Shown here in pieces: positions 21,254 to 32,179 of a DNA stretch of 64,000 nt. How positions within the stretch are numbered: position 1 is the first letter of the stretch; every line of letters starts with the position of its first letter. The notes below the pieces were generated by a model, which was given only the letters and a program-made list of their open reading frames with translations, had not been told where the DNA came from and ran no database searches. Origin of the DNA: Diphasiastrum complanatum (Eukaryota > Streptophyta > Lycopodiopsida > Lycopodiales > Lycopodiaceae); the NCBI GenBank assembly GCA_029204225.1, contig CM055099.1, forward strand, positions 52,642,708 to 52,706,707, given 5' to 3'. The position numbers were made by a program, and so were the translations under genes.

Positions 21254-21371
21254 GGTTGAAAAACGATTCCATATGGTTGAAAAATGCTTCAGTATAGTTC
21301 AGGACGTTGAAGTATGGTAATTGGTTCAGAACACTCAGCATGATTCAGCATTTTTGTTTAGTTTGTTGGAT

Positions 21372-21373
<2 letters not shown>
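21251..21373 (+). other. Short unique stretch, no gene
   Basis: Contains a duplicated ATATGGTTGAAAAA-like phrase (21249-21290). It probably belongs to the hAT body between LINE-B and LINE-C. Confidence 0.4.

Positions 21374-21463
<90 letters not shown>
21374..21463 (-). repeat. (GA)n tract: (TC)n tail of LINE-C
   Basis: Nearly pure GA on the plus strand with two single-base interruptions; the minus-strand reading is the TC tail that follows the LINE-C hairpin. Confidence 0.9.
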
Positions 21464-21477
21464 AAGCTTTATTAACG

Positions 21478-21506
21478 TCTTTTCCATGCCAAAAGGCGTA
21501 TAAGAC
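21478..21506 (-). other. LINE 3' hairpin (LINE-C)
   Basis: Minus strand: outer arms GTCTT/AAGAC intact, inner arms ACGCC/GGCAT with one mismatch around TTTT, then GTTAATAAAGCTTTC and the TC tail. Confidence 0.7.
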
Positions 21507-21666
21507 GAGCAAGTACATCAAATAAAGTGGAACCAAGACGGAACAATGCCGTCAAACAACATAACTAAACCAAAACTAACTAAGAAGAGGATAATGTCCA
21601 GGGTTATATGGTACGTTGACCATTTACATACTCAATTGGCATCTCTTCAGTACTCTAACTCTCTCA

Positions 21667-22684
21667 CTAACTCTGAACAGTCTCAGATATCTCATTAATA
21701 GTAGCAGGTTTAATATCTACAAAACGGATGATACCATCCCTGTAGATCAACCGCTTTCCATTCGTTAGAGCCTCCTGGTTTGCTTTTTTCCGTTCTTGAA
21801 CCTGAATGAAAGTAAGGTCTTCATCCAGGTATATCGTGGTGCCCCGTAGTGTAGATCTCTTCCCTAGCGCTTCATGACAACCAGTGGCAGATGCAAAGCG
21901 TATAGCAAGAGTACCTGGATCTTTCTTAGGTCGCCATGCTATCCATATCTTTGTGGTGGTGTTGAAGACTCTCTTCAAGAAACTTTTTAGCTTCACCAAC
22001 AGCATCATGGGAGTTCGTAATACCTCTGACTCGGACATTAAAAGCCTTTTGCTCTCGCAAACGGCTCTCAGTGAACGTAGCTGAGATAAAAGAAGGTGGA
22101 GGTGGTAGAACAGCAGTATTAGGACCTTTAAGCACATTTGCCTAGGATCGGACAGCGGTATGATGCTGTTCCACTTGACTTTCAAGCTGTTGGATCTTAG
22201 CTGAAGTAGTCGAATGAGAGGAAGCTTCGATTTTGACAGCTGCAACTTCTTTCTTGAGATCATCGATAGACGAATCTAGTTTCTAAAGATGAGATTGAAC
22301 TGCTTGGATCATAGCTTCAAGAGAAAGAAGTTTTTTCCGATGGTCGTTGAGATATTCATAGGAACGTAACTGATCTGCACGAATGACGGAGATCATAAAG
22401 GCTGGAGGCAGAGGTAATTCTTCTTCTGGGGTATTCGGGGTCAAAGGATCGGCTATGATGGATTCACTATTATCAAGAATAGGATTTGACAGAGATATAG
22501 GGATTGCAACTGGAATGGAAGGTGAAGGTGAAGGTGGATCGAAGGTAGGTGCGATGGACGGGTCTGAAATGGAAGAAGAAGATGAGGTAGATGAAGAGGA
22601 TGAAGCATTGTTGGCAGGAAGGGCAGGTGCACCACCCCTCTTACTTTTGGCCATAGTTGTTCTGCTGGAAGCAAGCTTATCCAT
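21667..22684 (-). pseudogene. LINE-C ORF1: RRM-like protein, frameshifted
   Basis: The N-terminal frame starts MDKLASSRTTMAKSKRGGAP (22684), has a long Ser-rich segment, and stops at 22283. The rest continues in two other frames: RLREQKAFNVRVRGITNSHD (about 22060) and then AWRPKKDPGTLAIRFASAT, TLRGTTIYLDEDLTFIQVQE and RLIYRDGIIRFVDIK to a stop at 21667. These are the same blocks as in LINE-A and LINE-B. At least two frame breaks make this copy non-functional, though the domain order is complete. Confidence 0.7.
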
Positions 22685-22787
22685 CGATGTTGAATAGGTC
22701 GCTGGTTGGAGACAGCAGAGCGCTGGAGATGGAGCAGGTTCCGCAAGAGGGCATCACACCCGTAGGTTGGAGGCACAGAGCGCTGGA

Positions 22788-22791
<4 letters not shown>

Positions 22792-22839
<48 letters not shown>
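22792..22839 (+). repeat. (GA)n tract upstream of LINE-C
   Basis: Pure GA on the plus strand, directly at the 5' boundary of LINE-C; together with 21374-21463 it brackets the element. Confidence 0.9.
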
Positions 22840-22842
<3 letters not shown>

Positions 22843-22882
22843 GTCGGGCATTATGTTTTTTTATTAATTTTTTATATTAAAC

Positions 22883-23126
22883 CATAGAACCCATGGTTCC
22901 TTGAACCGTGGTACGGTTCACCTAAAAAATTGATTAATTAATTGATTAATTAATATCCTGATTTTCTCCCCCCAAAACCTCTCAGAGCTCGTTTTTTGAC
23001 CCCTCTCTTTGTCAAAAAAAAAAATTAACTAATTATGCCACGGTTCACATGGTTTCCCCTAAAAAAATTGTGAACCGTACGGTTCGGGGTTCCGTACTGA
23101 ACCGTTAACGGTTCATTAATTCTATG
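22883..23126. mobile_element. Mini-hAT (nonautonomous), 244 bp, nested
   Basis: Ends CATAGAA inward on both sides, flanked by an 8-bp duplication TATTAAAC (22875-22882 and 23127-23134). The interior is dense in GGTTC/GAACC words arranged as palindromes (for example GAACCGTACGGTTC near 23080). It has no coding capacity. The termini resemble those of the big hAT (CATAGAT), so a related transposase could have moved it. Confidence 0.8.
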
Positions 23127-23280
23127 TATTAAACACAGCAAAGCGTAAACCTGGGAGTTAATGCACCTAAACTAGACCATCCTGCACCCGAAACATTCGG
23201 CAAACTACACAGTAATTATGCTCTTAATTAGAGCTTTCACCTGATACCCATATTGCCCAAAAAAAAATCAAAATTAAAAA

Positions 23281-23345
23281 AAAAAAAAAAAAAAACGTTT
23301 TTGGAATTTCCTCAGAAACGCGTTTCAGAAACGCTGGCATCTATG
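23281..23345 (-). repeat. hAT right terminal region
   Basis: Poly(A) run, then the inverted terminal repeat (23309-23345) ending ATCTATG. The identical 8-bp target duplication GTTCGTCT follows at 23346-23353. Confidence 0.8.
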
Positions 23346-23353
23346 GTTCGTCT

Positions 23354-23465
23354 TTTGCCAGTGCTTTTGTGAATATATTAGTTGTCGTAAACTTGGTTAC
23401 GTAGTGTACAAGCTTGACATCTTTGTTTAACACTTTGTCTCTAACATATTGATATTTGATCTTAC
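23354..23465 (-). pseudogene. Copia RNase H remnant interrupted by the hAT
   Basis: The minus-strand translation gives a copia RNase H C-terminus (YVRDKVLNKDVKLVHYV and a FTKAL-type motif) that continues across the hAT into 6283-6242. It decays beyond about 23465. Confidence 0.7.
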
Positions 23466-25099
23466 ATACAAATCCCAAATTTCCATATAAACAGCCCATT
23501 TGAAGTTTTCTGAATTGTCGACCTGTTTGTTATGCAAGCCAAGGATGTCCTTTTGCAACATTGGGAAATTAAAGTACCAATCATCAACAGTGAACATAAA
23601 TTTTGAAGTCACATTTTTCTTGAAAGAAAAGTTTCAATTCTATTTTAAGTTTGCCATATCAATGAATCTTAGCTACAAAATAAACATTTGTTGGCTTTCT
23701 AAAGAGAAAGATGACATATACAAATCACTTACCATGATGATGTGGAACACCATCAATTTCAACACGCTGCCAAGGATTTTCAACTATATTCACCTTTACA
23801 CCTGTAACCTACATGAGCAATTGAATAGATTAATCCATGAGTGACATAATTTTTATGTAGGCCACCCTAACAAACATGTAATTACTTCCTTCAAAGCAAG
23901 ATCTTAGGAATACAAGAAAATCATGATCTAAACCTTGTAAAATCTTTCTATATAAATTAGTAAGTATAAGCATCCATAATATGTTTTAGCCATTAGAGAT
24001 TGTATCCAATCAAAGCATTACTCATAAAAGGTAGATCCAAAAACATCCATAGCAAATCCACAAATTGGTAGATCTCAAGAATTAATATGACCTATAATGC
24101 TTCTCATCACTAAGGACAACTTTTATGAATGGACATAATGAAATTTAAGTTCGACTTTGCAATTGCTTAACCCATAGAAACCCATTCCAAAACAAACATG
24201 TTTTGAAACATGAGTGATTTTTTTTTTTCTCAAAACACTTTTTTGTTTTTGCAATTGTTTTCAAGTTACTGTACGGGGCCTTCAATGACCAAATTTAGCC
24301 TTCAAATATAATTTTTAATAAAATATGCAAGCCACGATGGGTGGCGTGAATAAGCCCTAAGCTTAATTGAAAAAATTCATGCACAACAAACACACTCAAT
24401 GAATCACTCATTGAAAGCAAAGTACATCAATTGCAATCACATATAAGACTATACAAAAACTCAATAGCTTGTAATATGAAAGTCTAATGGCATTGTGGCT
24501 CAAGGGTCCACAATCTAGAGGAAATGATTATCTAATGAGAGTTAAAAAATAGAAATAAAAACTCGTCTTAGAGCTCATCAATGATACATAAAATTGAGCA
24601 CTCTCTAGTGCTATCAAAGGAGGCCAGCCATGCTCTAGGCCTCCTTGACCTATTATGGACACACCAAAGATATGGCATCACATCATGAAGAATAGACATA
24701 TATGAAAACAAATAAGGTGCTCTACTTGAGAACATAACCTGACTATCATTGATGTCTGAGCCTAAAGCTTTACCTAGACAATGGTAGGAGAGATCTCCAG
24801 AAGTGCAAGCTACCAAATAAGGAGGCTTAGAGGCTAATTATACTATCAAAAGCTACCTCCCTTCAATTAACTAGAGGGACATATGGAAATTCAAACATTA
24901 GAGCCCATATTAGGAACCATGTAAAATAGTGTTTGGGGTCTTATCAAACATAATAAAAAGTGTGTACCCATTAACAATAAAGTCAAATAGCATGCTAATG
25001 CTATAAGCAATATAACAAGCCAAGGTACATATATCAAATGTGTGGTGAAAATAGGAGTGTGTACTATGTCTCTGATAACCATAAAAAAAACATATAAGA
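23466..25099 (+). other. AT-rich spacer, no gene recognised
   Basis: About 1.6 kb without a convincing exon or structured repeat. The longest open frame (23500-23844, plus) has no motif I recognise. The tract near 24568-24816 (minus) is open for 82 codons but likewise unrecognised. Confidence 0.5.
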
Positions 25100-25104
25100 A
25101 GTAC

Positions 25105-25791
25105 TGTTACGGCCATATTCCGCTAAGGACCTGGAATAGTCCTAATATGGTAGACCGGCCCTCTAGTGTTCGAGATTATTGGTCACACCGAGATTTAATT
25201 CCACGTCGAGGCCTGTTGGTGACTAATGACCTTAAGAGGACCTAGACACTCTAATTGAGAGATATGGAGTAGTGCATGTACGTGTGATTGATATAGGCAG
25301 GAGGTTTGCATGAAGACCTGTGATCTATTTATTGTTGACCTGCATGGGGATTGCATGGGTTCATGCACAAGATCCTACTCTCTATATATTGAGGTAGTGA
25401 TTATTCCGTCGACGACTTGGTCTAGGTTACCGGTTGAGCTCGTCTCCTCTTGCTATCACATGGCATGGCTTGGGGACTAACTCCAGGAGATATCTCTAGG
25501 AGGGATCTAGGATTGGTTGGGTGGTTTTGCTCCACAGTCTCTCTTGTGTTTTCCTATCCTCATCTTAGTTCCCTAGTGGTTTTTACATTGAATAAATAGA
25601 TCACAGCTCTTCATGCAAACCTCCTGCACTACTCCATATGTCTCAATTAGAGTGTCTGGGTCCTCTCAAGTCATTAGTCACCAACAGGCCTCGACGTGGA
25701 ATTAAATCTCGGCATGACCGTCTCGAACACTGGAGGGCCGGTCTACCATATTAGGACTATTCCAGGTCCTTAGCGTATTATGACCGTAACA
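25105..25791. mobile_element. Foldback element with LTR-like ends
   Basis: 687 bp beginning TGTTACGG and ending CCGTAACA, flanked by a 5-bp duplication AGTAC (25100-25104 and 25792-25796). The two arms, 25105-25333 and 25591-25791, are inverted copies of each other with roughly 90% identity by eye; the left arm has about 25 extra bases near 25285. The 257-bp centre has TATATATTGAGG (about 25384), possibly a TATA box. TG...CA ends and a 5-bp duplication point to an integrase, so it may be a solo LTR or two LTRs fused head to head rather than a DNA transposon. No reading frame. Confidence 0.7.
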
Positions 25792-25838
25792 AGTACATCT
25801 GAATAAGAAGTGCGAGTGAAGGAATAGTAAGCTTGGAA

Positions 25839-25888
25839 GTCTGCTTGGCCCATAGCATGTAATCTCTTTATCTTTGCCTCAGAACTGA
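25839..25888 (-). pseudogene. LINE reverse-transcriptase scrap
   Basis: This stretch matches by eye the LINE-B DNA at about 12376-12425 (GTCTGC..., CATAGCATGTAA versus CACAGCATGTAA, TCTTTGCC versus TCTCTGCC). Only about 50 bases are recognisable. Confidence 0.5.
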
Positions 25889-25920
25889 TCCAATTGCTCA
25901 GAAAAAGTGCTCTAATACCA

Positions 25921-26218
25921 AGTTATAGGCTTGATCCATGGATATTGTATCAATGAAGCACAAATGATTCTCCCTAATGACTAAAGAAGACTAAACTAGA
26001 TGATCAAAAGCTTAGTAATCAGCAAATGATAGGCCTATATATACTATCTAGAGGCCCTTAGTGGAACCTTCTAGAGATTAGGGCAACTTAGGGTACTTTG
26101 GTCCCATAATGACATGCCCTTAACGGTTATGGCCCCTAAGGGTATAATAGTTAGGGGCTAGTGCCAATATATAATTGTCCCTAAGTTTATTCTTGTATTG
26201 ATCCTTGCTTCACTAACA
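25921..26218 (-). repeat. Probable old LTR with adjacent primer site
   Basis: On the minus strand it starts TGTTAGTGAAGC and ends CCTATAACT, followed directly by TGGTATTAGAGC (25920-25909), one base different from the tRNA-Met primer site of the other elements here. The rest of the element is not seen. Solo or truncated LTR. Confidence 0.5.
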
Positions 26219-26776
26219 GCCCCTAACTCATCTTCTTGATTTCACCTTTCATACACCATATGTATAAATTTCATGTCAATGCCTATATCATATGATATGT
26301 GACCTAACATACCATCCAACATATACCTTAACTCTTTAGCTTTTGAGTACACTATACAAGAACTCAAACATTTCTTGCAAGTAGTGTAATTCTAGTAACC
26401 TCTTAAAAAAACCTCTAATTTGTATGTGATCCTTGTCTATGATAGATTTCCTCCTAAAAATCTTGTAGCTTCCACCTATATACTTGTAGCATTTGACCCT
26501 TTGGTCAACCTTCTTTCTTTTGCAAAATCCTGTTCCTATAAGAACTCGAAGCCACTTGTAGCCCTACTAACCCTAGTGTCTTTCCTGTGAATCACCTTGT
26601 CTAATATCTTCAAATATTTATCTAATTCAACTTGGCCAAGGCTGGCTATAAATATCTACTACCACTCCTTGATGTGGGTCTTCTCCTTATTGGTTTGCTT
26701 GTCAGCCCCTTGTTGATCTCAATTCTCTTTGAATTGTATAGCACTCTCTCAAAAGTATCTTAACCTCCAATGTACA
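26219..26776 (+). other. Spacer, no gene recognised
   Basis: No exon or element boundary was identified; the gypsy element starts at 26777. Confidence 0.4.
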
Positions 26777-27258
26777 TGTCACAAGCCAGTCTTGCCAAGC
26801 TCATGAATCCTAGAAGGCTGGTGTGTAGAATGAACCTCCCAACCATAGGCACCCCCTCCTTGAGTCCTTCTACCTGCTATTCTTGTCAACTGGAACATGG
26901 CATCCACCTATGGGTGATCAGTCCACTTGGCATGACTGGCCCCTGTGAGCTGTGAATACTGAGTGACTCATAGGGTACCACCCCCGGGCCCCGCCAAAGA
27001 CCTGTGACCGCTGGGTCACCTTGACTACTTGCCGGCTAGCATCTCGTCACTGACGGCTAGGGTCCCGACGGTCAACAAGACACACCGCATCTCTGACAGC
27101 TTGTCAGGCGGCCACACCGAATCACTACTCGTGACGCACCGGTCCCTACTTGGGACAGATGTCCTCGTCGGTCACCGACCCTTGCCAATACTAGGCCTCA
27201 GGCCCTTTGGTAACCGGCCATGCCGAGATCATGACAGAGCCATAACTGGACTCTAGCA
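26777..27258 (-). repeat. Gypsy-1 3' LTR
   Basis: Starts TGTCACAAGCC and ends CTCTAGCA on the plus strand; clearly alignable with 31241-31701. Confidence 0.85.
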
Positions 27259-27279
27259 ATCCTTCTCTCCTCTAGCAAG

Positions 27280-28170
27280 TCATCGGTCCTCGATGACAAA
27301 CTTCGGGTAAGACTTCTGCAACGCTTGTCGCGTCTCCCAGGTAGCATATGACAACGGATGTCGTTTCCAGGTTACTAGATACTCATGAAGGAGACGATTC
27401 CGCAATCGTCGCTCTCTGCGATCTAGGATTCTTTCTGGCCCATAACCTGTGGTGTCTTTCTCCTCTAGAGACACTAGACCTTCCACCAGGCTATCGCCAT
27501 CGTGCAAACAACCATGGTCCACAATACCTAGGAGATAACTTGGCGCACTTTCTTGTGCGTAGCACCTTCGACTTCGAAGGGACTAGTAGATACACCCACT
27601 CTCCATTTTCAAATTCCCGATAGGTACGGTTCTCACGGGTATAACTCTCTGCCCTAGCTACAGCCTTGGACAAGTTAGTGCCATGCATCTGAGCCAAAAA
27701 CTCTACAGCACTAGGTACCCTATGCGGAATCCCTATGATTGCAGGACTAAGTGGTCTGAAACCATAATTGAGCTCAAATGGCCTCAATCCGGTGTGGACG
27801 CATGTCTCTTATCATTGTACGCGAATTCCAATAGCGGTAAATGCTTTACCCAGTCTGTTTGCGTACTATAAACATATGCCCTAAGCATATCTTCCAAGAT
27901 CTAGTTCACTCGCTCTGCCTGACCATCCGTCTGAGGATGCTCAGAGCTACTCATCCACAACTGTGTTCCCAACTTGGCGAACACCTCAATCTAGAAATTT
28001 CCCGTAAACTTGGGATCCCTGTCAGAACAATGGACTTCGGAAGGCCATGTAACCTGACAATATTCTCAATAAACAACTCAGCAACTTGCGGAGCTGTGAC
28101 CTTCTTGATAGTTGCAATGAAGTGAGCCATCTTGGAAAACCTGTCTACCACTACCATAACGGAATTTAAT
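27280..28170 (-). pseudogene. Gypsy-1 integrase and chromodomain
   Basis: Minus strand from 28157: [20 protein letters not shown], the integrase core with its catalytic-Asp region; then 27787-27491 with RPFELNYGFRPLSP and the C-terminal GPW/GPY-like module (LSPRYCGPW); then at 27450-27280 a chromodomain (ILDRRERRLRNRLLHEYLVT, then WETRQALQKSYP). Chromodomains on integrases steer chromoviruses to heterochromatin. The frame changes at least twice, so the protein is dead. Confidence 0.8.
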
Positions 28171-29346
28171 CCCTTCTAGGTCTTGGGTAGCCCAACAATA
28201 AAATCCATAGAGATGCTTTCCCACCTTCCTGTGGTATCTCAAGTGGATGTAGCAAGCCCGGAGGACTTACTCTCTCGGCCTTGTTCACTTGACAAGTCGG
28301 CCACACCTTGAGCGCATGTATAATCGCATACAGCTCTTGCTCGTGTGTAGGATATCTCTGTTGAGCTGGTGTCAACTTCTTACTCTCAAAGGCTACTGGT
28401 CTACCCTCTTGGCTCAACACTGCACCTACGACAATGCCACTTGCATTTGTCTCTAGGTCAAAAGGTTTCCAGGTATCCACAATCTTGAGGACTGGAGTCG
28501 TGGCCACAGACTCCTTCAAGTTCTCAAAACGTTGCTGAGCTTCAGCATCCCATCGAACCACAGTGCTGTTTTTCCGTAATTGGTCCGTTAGAGGAGCAGC
28601 TATCCAGGAATAATTCCTAACAAACCACCAGTAGAACTTACAAAAGCCTAAGAAAGATTGCAATTGGTGTATATCGGCAGGCCTCAACCACTTCTTAACC
28701 ACAGCCACCTTGGCTCGGTCAACCGAAATACGCTCAGCTGTCACTAAGTGACCCAAATACTCGACACGAGTCTTACACAATTACTAAAAACAAATATATC
28801 GTCAATAAAATTGATGACAAACCTGCCCATATAGTCTCGCAAGACATCGTTCATGAGCATCATGAACGTGGCTGGGGCATTGATTGTCCCAAATGGCATA
28901 ACCAAAAACTCATAATGACCGAAACGGGTTCGGAAGGCCGTCTTCTGGACATCTTCATCTCGAATCCGTATTTGATGGTATCCACTTTTAAGATCTATCT
29001 TACTGAAAACGGTTGCACCTTGCAACGCATCCAGTAGATCATCCATCCTGGGCATCGGATACCTGTGCTTTACAGTGATCTTATTCAATCCCCTGTAATC
29101 TACACACATCCGAAAACTACCATCCTTTTTCTTAACAAGTAAAACAGGAGAGGCGAAAGGTGAATACCTAGGACGGATGTACCCCAGCTTGAGATACTCC
29201 TCAAACATCTTTCTGACTTCCTCTTCCTCTTTTAGGCTCATCCTATAAGGAGGCCTACATACCGGACTTGCCCCTGGAACAAGCTCAATACGATGATCAA
29301 CGTTCCGACTAGGCGGCAATCCCTCTGGCATATTACTAATTAGCAC
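28166..29346 (-). pseudogene. Gypsy-1 reverse transcriptase and RNase H
   Basis: The minus-strand frame 29346-28744 has RT motifs: [51 protein letters not shown] and the active site FIDDIFVFS. After a stop, the frame 28780-28166 continues with [33 protein letters not shown] and the RNase H start (PFDLETNASGIVVGAVLSQE, VAFESKKLTPAQQRYPTHEQ). The usual Asp of RNase H in ETDAS is Asn here. Broken between the two frames and again at 28166. Confidence 0.85.
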
Positions 29347-29807
29347 GTGTTTAAACTAAGCGCGGATGGACTTCTCCAACTCACTTGATGGGTCACATCT
29401 AGGCTATAATGAAAATGCATGTGCACTAGGGGATGCAAAAGTAAATGAAGCTTCTTGTGGTTTATTAGTGAGTGTGTTTATCTAATTATTATCAACATAA
29501 GAATCAAAACTGGAATCAACATTCGCATAACACAACTACAAATACTGAATCTCCATTCTCTTTATTTGCATACAGGTAACAAGAGGACCCTCAACAGATG
29601 GTCTCTCCCCCTTTAAGACATGAGACATACCCTCATGCCCAAACTTATACACATGTGACTTAAAATCTATAGCGGGCTACTTACTTGCATGCCACCACTT
29701 ACCAAGTACAATATCAAACTTAGCTAGTTTAGCAATTTCAAAATCTAACTTCTCGGTATACGTCTGAACAGACAAAGACACCCAAGAGATTCTTTCATCC
29801 CAAACCT

Positions 29808-30527
29808 CTATTCCCTTACATCTGGCATCTCAACGGTATACCGGTAATCAGATGGAACAACAGCTAAGCAAAACTTCCTCACCACGCGAGAATTGATAAT
29901 ATTATGCGAGGAACCGGTGTCAAATAAGACGAGCACGTCATTTCCAGCTTCCCCCTCATGCGTATCAGTGCACTTATCAGGAAACTGATAAGCTTCACGC
30001 GCCTTGGTGGACAAATAACAAACCGGTGCCTCTGGAACAAGCTTCCGCACCGAAATAGTCATGACACGGTGAGTGTCCTCCTCATCACTTACCAACAAGT
30101 CATCCAAAATTTCCTCATCCTTGCCCTCATCTTGACGTTGCATAACATGGAGCTTCTTGCCTGTAAGTCGAGGACAGTCTTTAAAAAGATGCTTGCCAAG
30201 ACATAAAAAGCATAATCCGTCTTCCTTGCCTTTTCCTTTTGCTTAGGACTAAGGGGAGACCTGTCGTAAGCACGACGAGCCATAGGAGATCCCGCCTTGC
30301 GCTTCGGTCTTCTCCACACTATCCATGTGAGCTTGCACAGAAGGGGACGTACCAGCAGGCGAACAAGCAGCCACTACGGTCAGGGCTAAGCACAAGGCTG
30401 GGTTGGGTGGTGGTAATTGGAGGGCAACAGGAGGTCTGAGAGGTATATCGACACGGTCGTCTTCCATAACGAACAAAAAGCACTGAAAAAACAAAGTCTC
30501 TTTCTGAATGTACACAAAAAACAACAA
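29808..30527 (-). pseudogene. Gypsy-1 gag remnant, zinc knuckle and aspartic protease
   Basis: Protease: VLVLFDTGSSHNIIN (active-site DTG) at about 29945-29900 in the frame 30143-29808. Just upstream in that frame is a zinc knuckle, CFLCLGKHLFKDC (about 30213-30175). A frame starting at 30476 with MEDDRVDIPLRPP looks like the gag N-terminus, but the capsid domain between it and the knuckle is gone. Confidence 0.7.
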
Positions 30528-31226
30528 AAATGATTTTTCTTGTGAAAAGGGAAAACAGAAAGTAAAATAAATCAGCGAAGATAGATCACTTCCTGATTCC
30601 CAAAGACGTAGTAGGGATGACCATTGAAGAAGTTGCCGGAAAAATTTGAAGTTTTGTCGACTTTTTGCGAAAATAGGTGAAAAAACAGCACCAAATCGAT
30701 GTGAACTTATGCACGCTCAGGTCTGCAAACAGGCTGAAGGTCCTATTGTAGTAGGTCGCCCTCCTGCGAGGACCTCTTGTGAGGATGCTCCATGCCAAAT
30801 CTCAGGTCAAACGGCGGAGAAGTTATGACGTTTCAACTCCAAAAGCTCTAAAACACGTCCAAAATCTGTTTTTTTGAGCAAAATCAGTGATTTCAGAATC
30901 TTGTCTCAGATTTGCAGCCTCCCTAGCAGCGATTCAGCACCCCCAAGCACCTGCCGAAATCTCATAGCAATCCGATAAGCGTAGAAAAAGTTATGGCCTT
31001 TTCAGTTTTCTACAAAATTCATGTTTTCATGTTCAATTTTTTTTCAGATCTGTCAATCCCTGTTTTTTGGCTCAAAACGAGGCAAAAGCTCCCTATTCAC
31101 CAGCAATCCATTGCAGGGCATCAATTTCCCCAATTCTCCTTTTGCAATCCCCCAAAAAAAACTAAGAAAATTGATGTTTTCTCCACTTTCTCTCTCTAGA
31201 ACGAGCTGTTCTGTCTCTAGAACGAG

Positions 31227-31238
31227 GCTCTGATACCA
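31227..31238 (-). promoter_or_regulatory. Gypsy-1 primer-binding site
   Basis: The minus strand reads TGGTATCAGAGC two bases after the 5' LTR; complementary to initiator tRNA-Met. Confidence 0.8.
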
Positions 31239-31240
31239 AT

Positions 31241-31701
31241 TGCCACAAGCCAGTCTCTCCAAGCTCATGAATCCTAGAAGGCCGGTGTGTAGAATGAACC
31301 TCCCAACCATAGGCACCCCCTCCTTGAGTCCTACCTGCTATTCTCGTCAACTGGTACATGGCATCCACCTGTGGGTGATCAGTCCACTTGGCATGCCTGG
31401 CCCCTGTGACCTCTGAATCCTGAGTGACTCATAGAGTACCACCCCCGTGCCCCGCCAAAGACCTATGACCCGCTTGGTCACCCTGACTACTTGTCGGCTA
31501 GCATCGGGTCCCGACGGTCAAGACACACCGCGTCTCTGACAGCCTGTCAGGCGGCCACACCGGATCACTGCTCTTGACGCACCGGTCCCTACTTGGGACA
31601 AACGTCCTCGTCGGTCACCGACCCTTGCCAATACTAGGCCTTAGGCCCTTTGGTAACCGGCCATGCCGAGATCATGATAGAGCCATAACTGGGCTCTAAC
31701 A
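31241..31701 (-). repeat. Gypsy-1 5' LTR
   Basis: Plus-strand ends TGCCACAAGCC and GCTCTAACA. Lacks about 20 bases present at about 27040-27060 of the other LTR. Confidence 0.85.
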
Positions 31702-31706
31702 ATACA

Positions 31707-32179
31707 CTCGATGGCTTATTTGGTAGAGCTCTGGTGTAATATTTGGAAGAGCTCTGGTGTAATAAACACTTCCCATTATAGCGATCTGCCACTGTCCGGT
31801 AAAATTGCTTCCTTCTGATAATTCTTCTTGATCTATCCGCAGCGAACCTAGGATTGTGTAGTAGCAGAGATTTAGTTCCAATAGCGAAGCTTCCAATCAG
31901 CCGGCATTCTTAGGGAGCACTTGATTCCCCTCAAGACACATAAGCAGCAGACTAGCTGCGCAACTAAATAATCCCCTTGTTGTCTTCATCTGCTAATGGA
32001 TAGATGGAGACTTATCACCATGTTTCCTTGTTCTCTACAAAAAGATTGTTCTTATATCTCGTGCTGATTCTTGATTTAAATTGATACATTGTTCAAAGAG
32101 GCAGATTTTGACAAATGCCTAGCAAAATTGGAAAGATTCAAATGCATTTCACAAGCTACAAGTTCTGTTATAAATTCAC
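31707..32179 (-). other. Presumed intron of the urate oxidase gene
   Basis: It follows the splice donor of urate oxidase exon 2. I found no third exon before the gypsy element. The phrase GGAAGAGCTCTGGTGTAAT is repeated at about 31722-31762. Confidence 0.4.

Larger units (their letters stand above)
21464..22791 (-). mobile_element. LINE-C: ORF1-only LINE
   Basis: A minus-strand LINE that consists of a 5' UTR, ORF1 and about 190 bases of 3' UTR ending in the family hairpin (21506-21478), AGCTTTC and a (TC)n tail. Endonuclease and reverse transcriptase are completely absent. The 5' end is flanked by (TC)n on the minus strand (22839-22792). In the 5' UTR the phrase CAGAGCGCTGGAGATGGA occurs twice (about 22718 and 22777, plus strand). 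It resembles mammalian HAL1 elements in layout: ORF1 with the 3' end needed for mobilisation in trans. Confidence 0.75.
26777..31701 (-). mobile_element. Gypsy-1: decayed Ty3/gypsy chromovirus
   Basis: LTRs at 26777-27258 and 31241-31701 (TG...CA; 482 and 461 bp; several substitutions and an indel of about 20 bases). The primer site is two bases from the 5' LTR, and the 3' LTR is preceded by a purine tract. Flanks GTACA and ATACA are 4 of 5 alike, consistent with a mutated target duplication. The interior on the minus strand runs gag remnant, zinc knuckle, protease, RT, RNase H, integrase, chromodomain, the gypsy order. It contains many stops and frame changes, and most of gag is missing. Confidence 0.85.

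Noticed and set aside
24568-24816. 82-codon minus-strand frame as a host gene
   Set aside because: No motif, no splice-supported neighbours; frame length is within chance for this region.
25105-25791. MITE or Mutator-type element
   Set aside because: Duplication is 5 bp (not 8-9) and the ends are TG...CA, which point to an LTR-type integrase instead.
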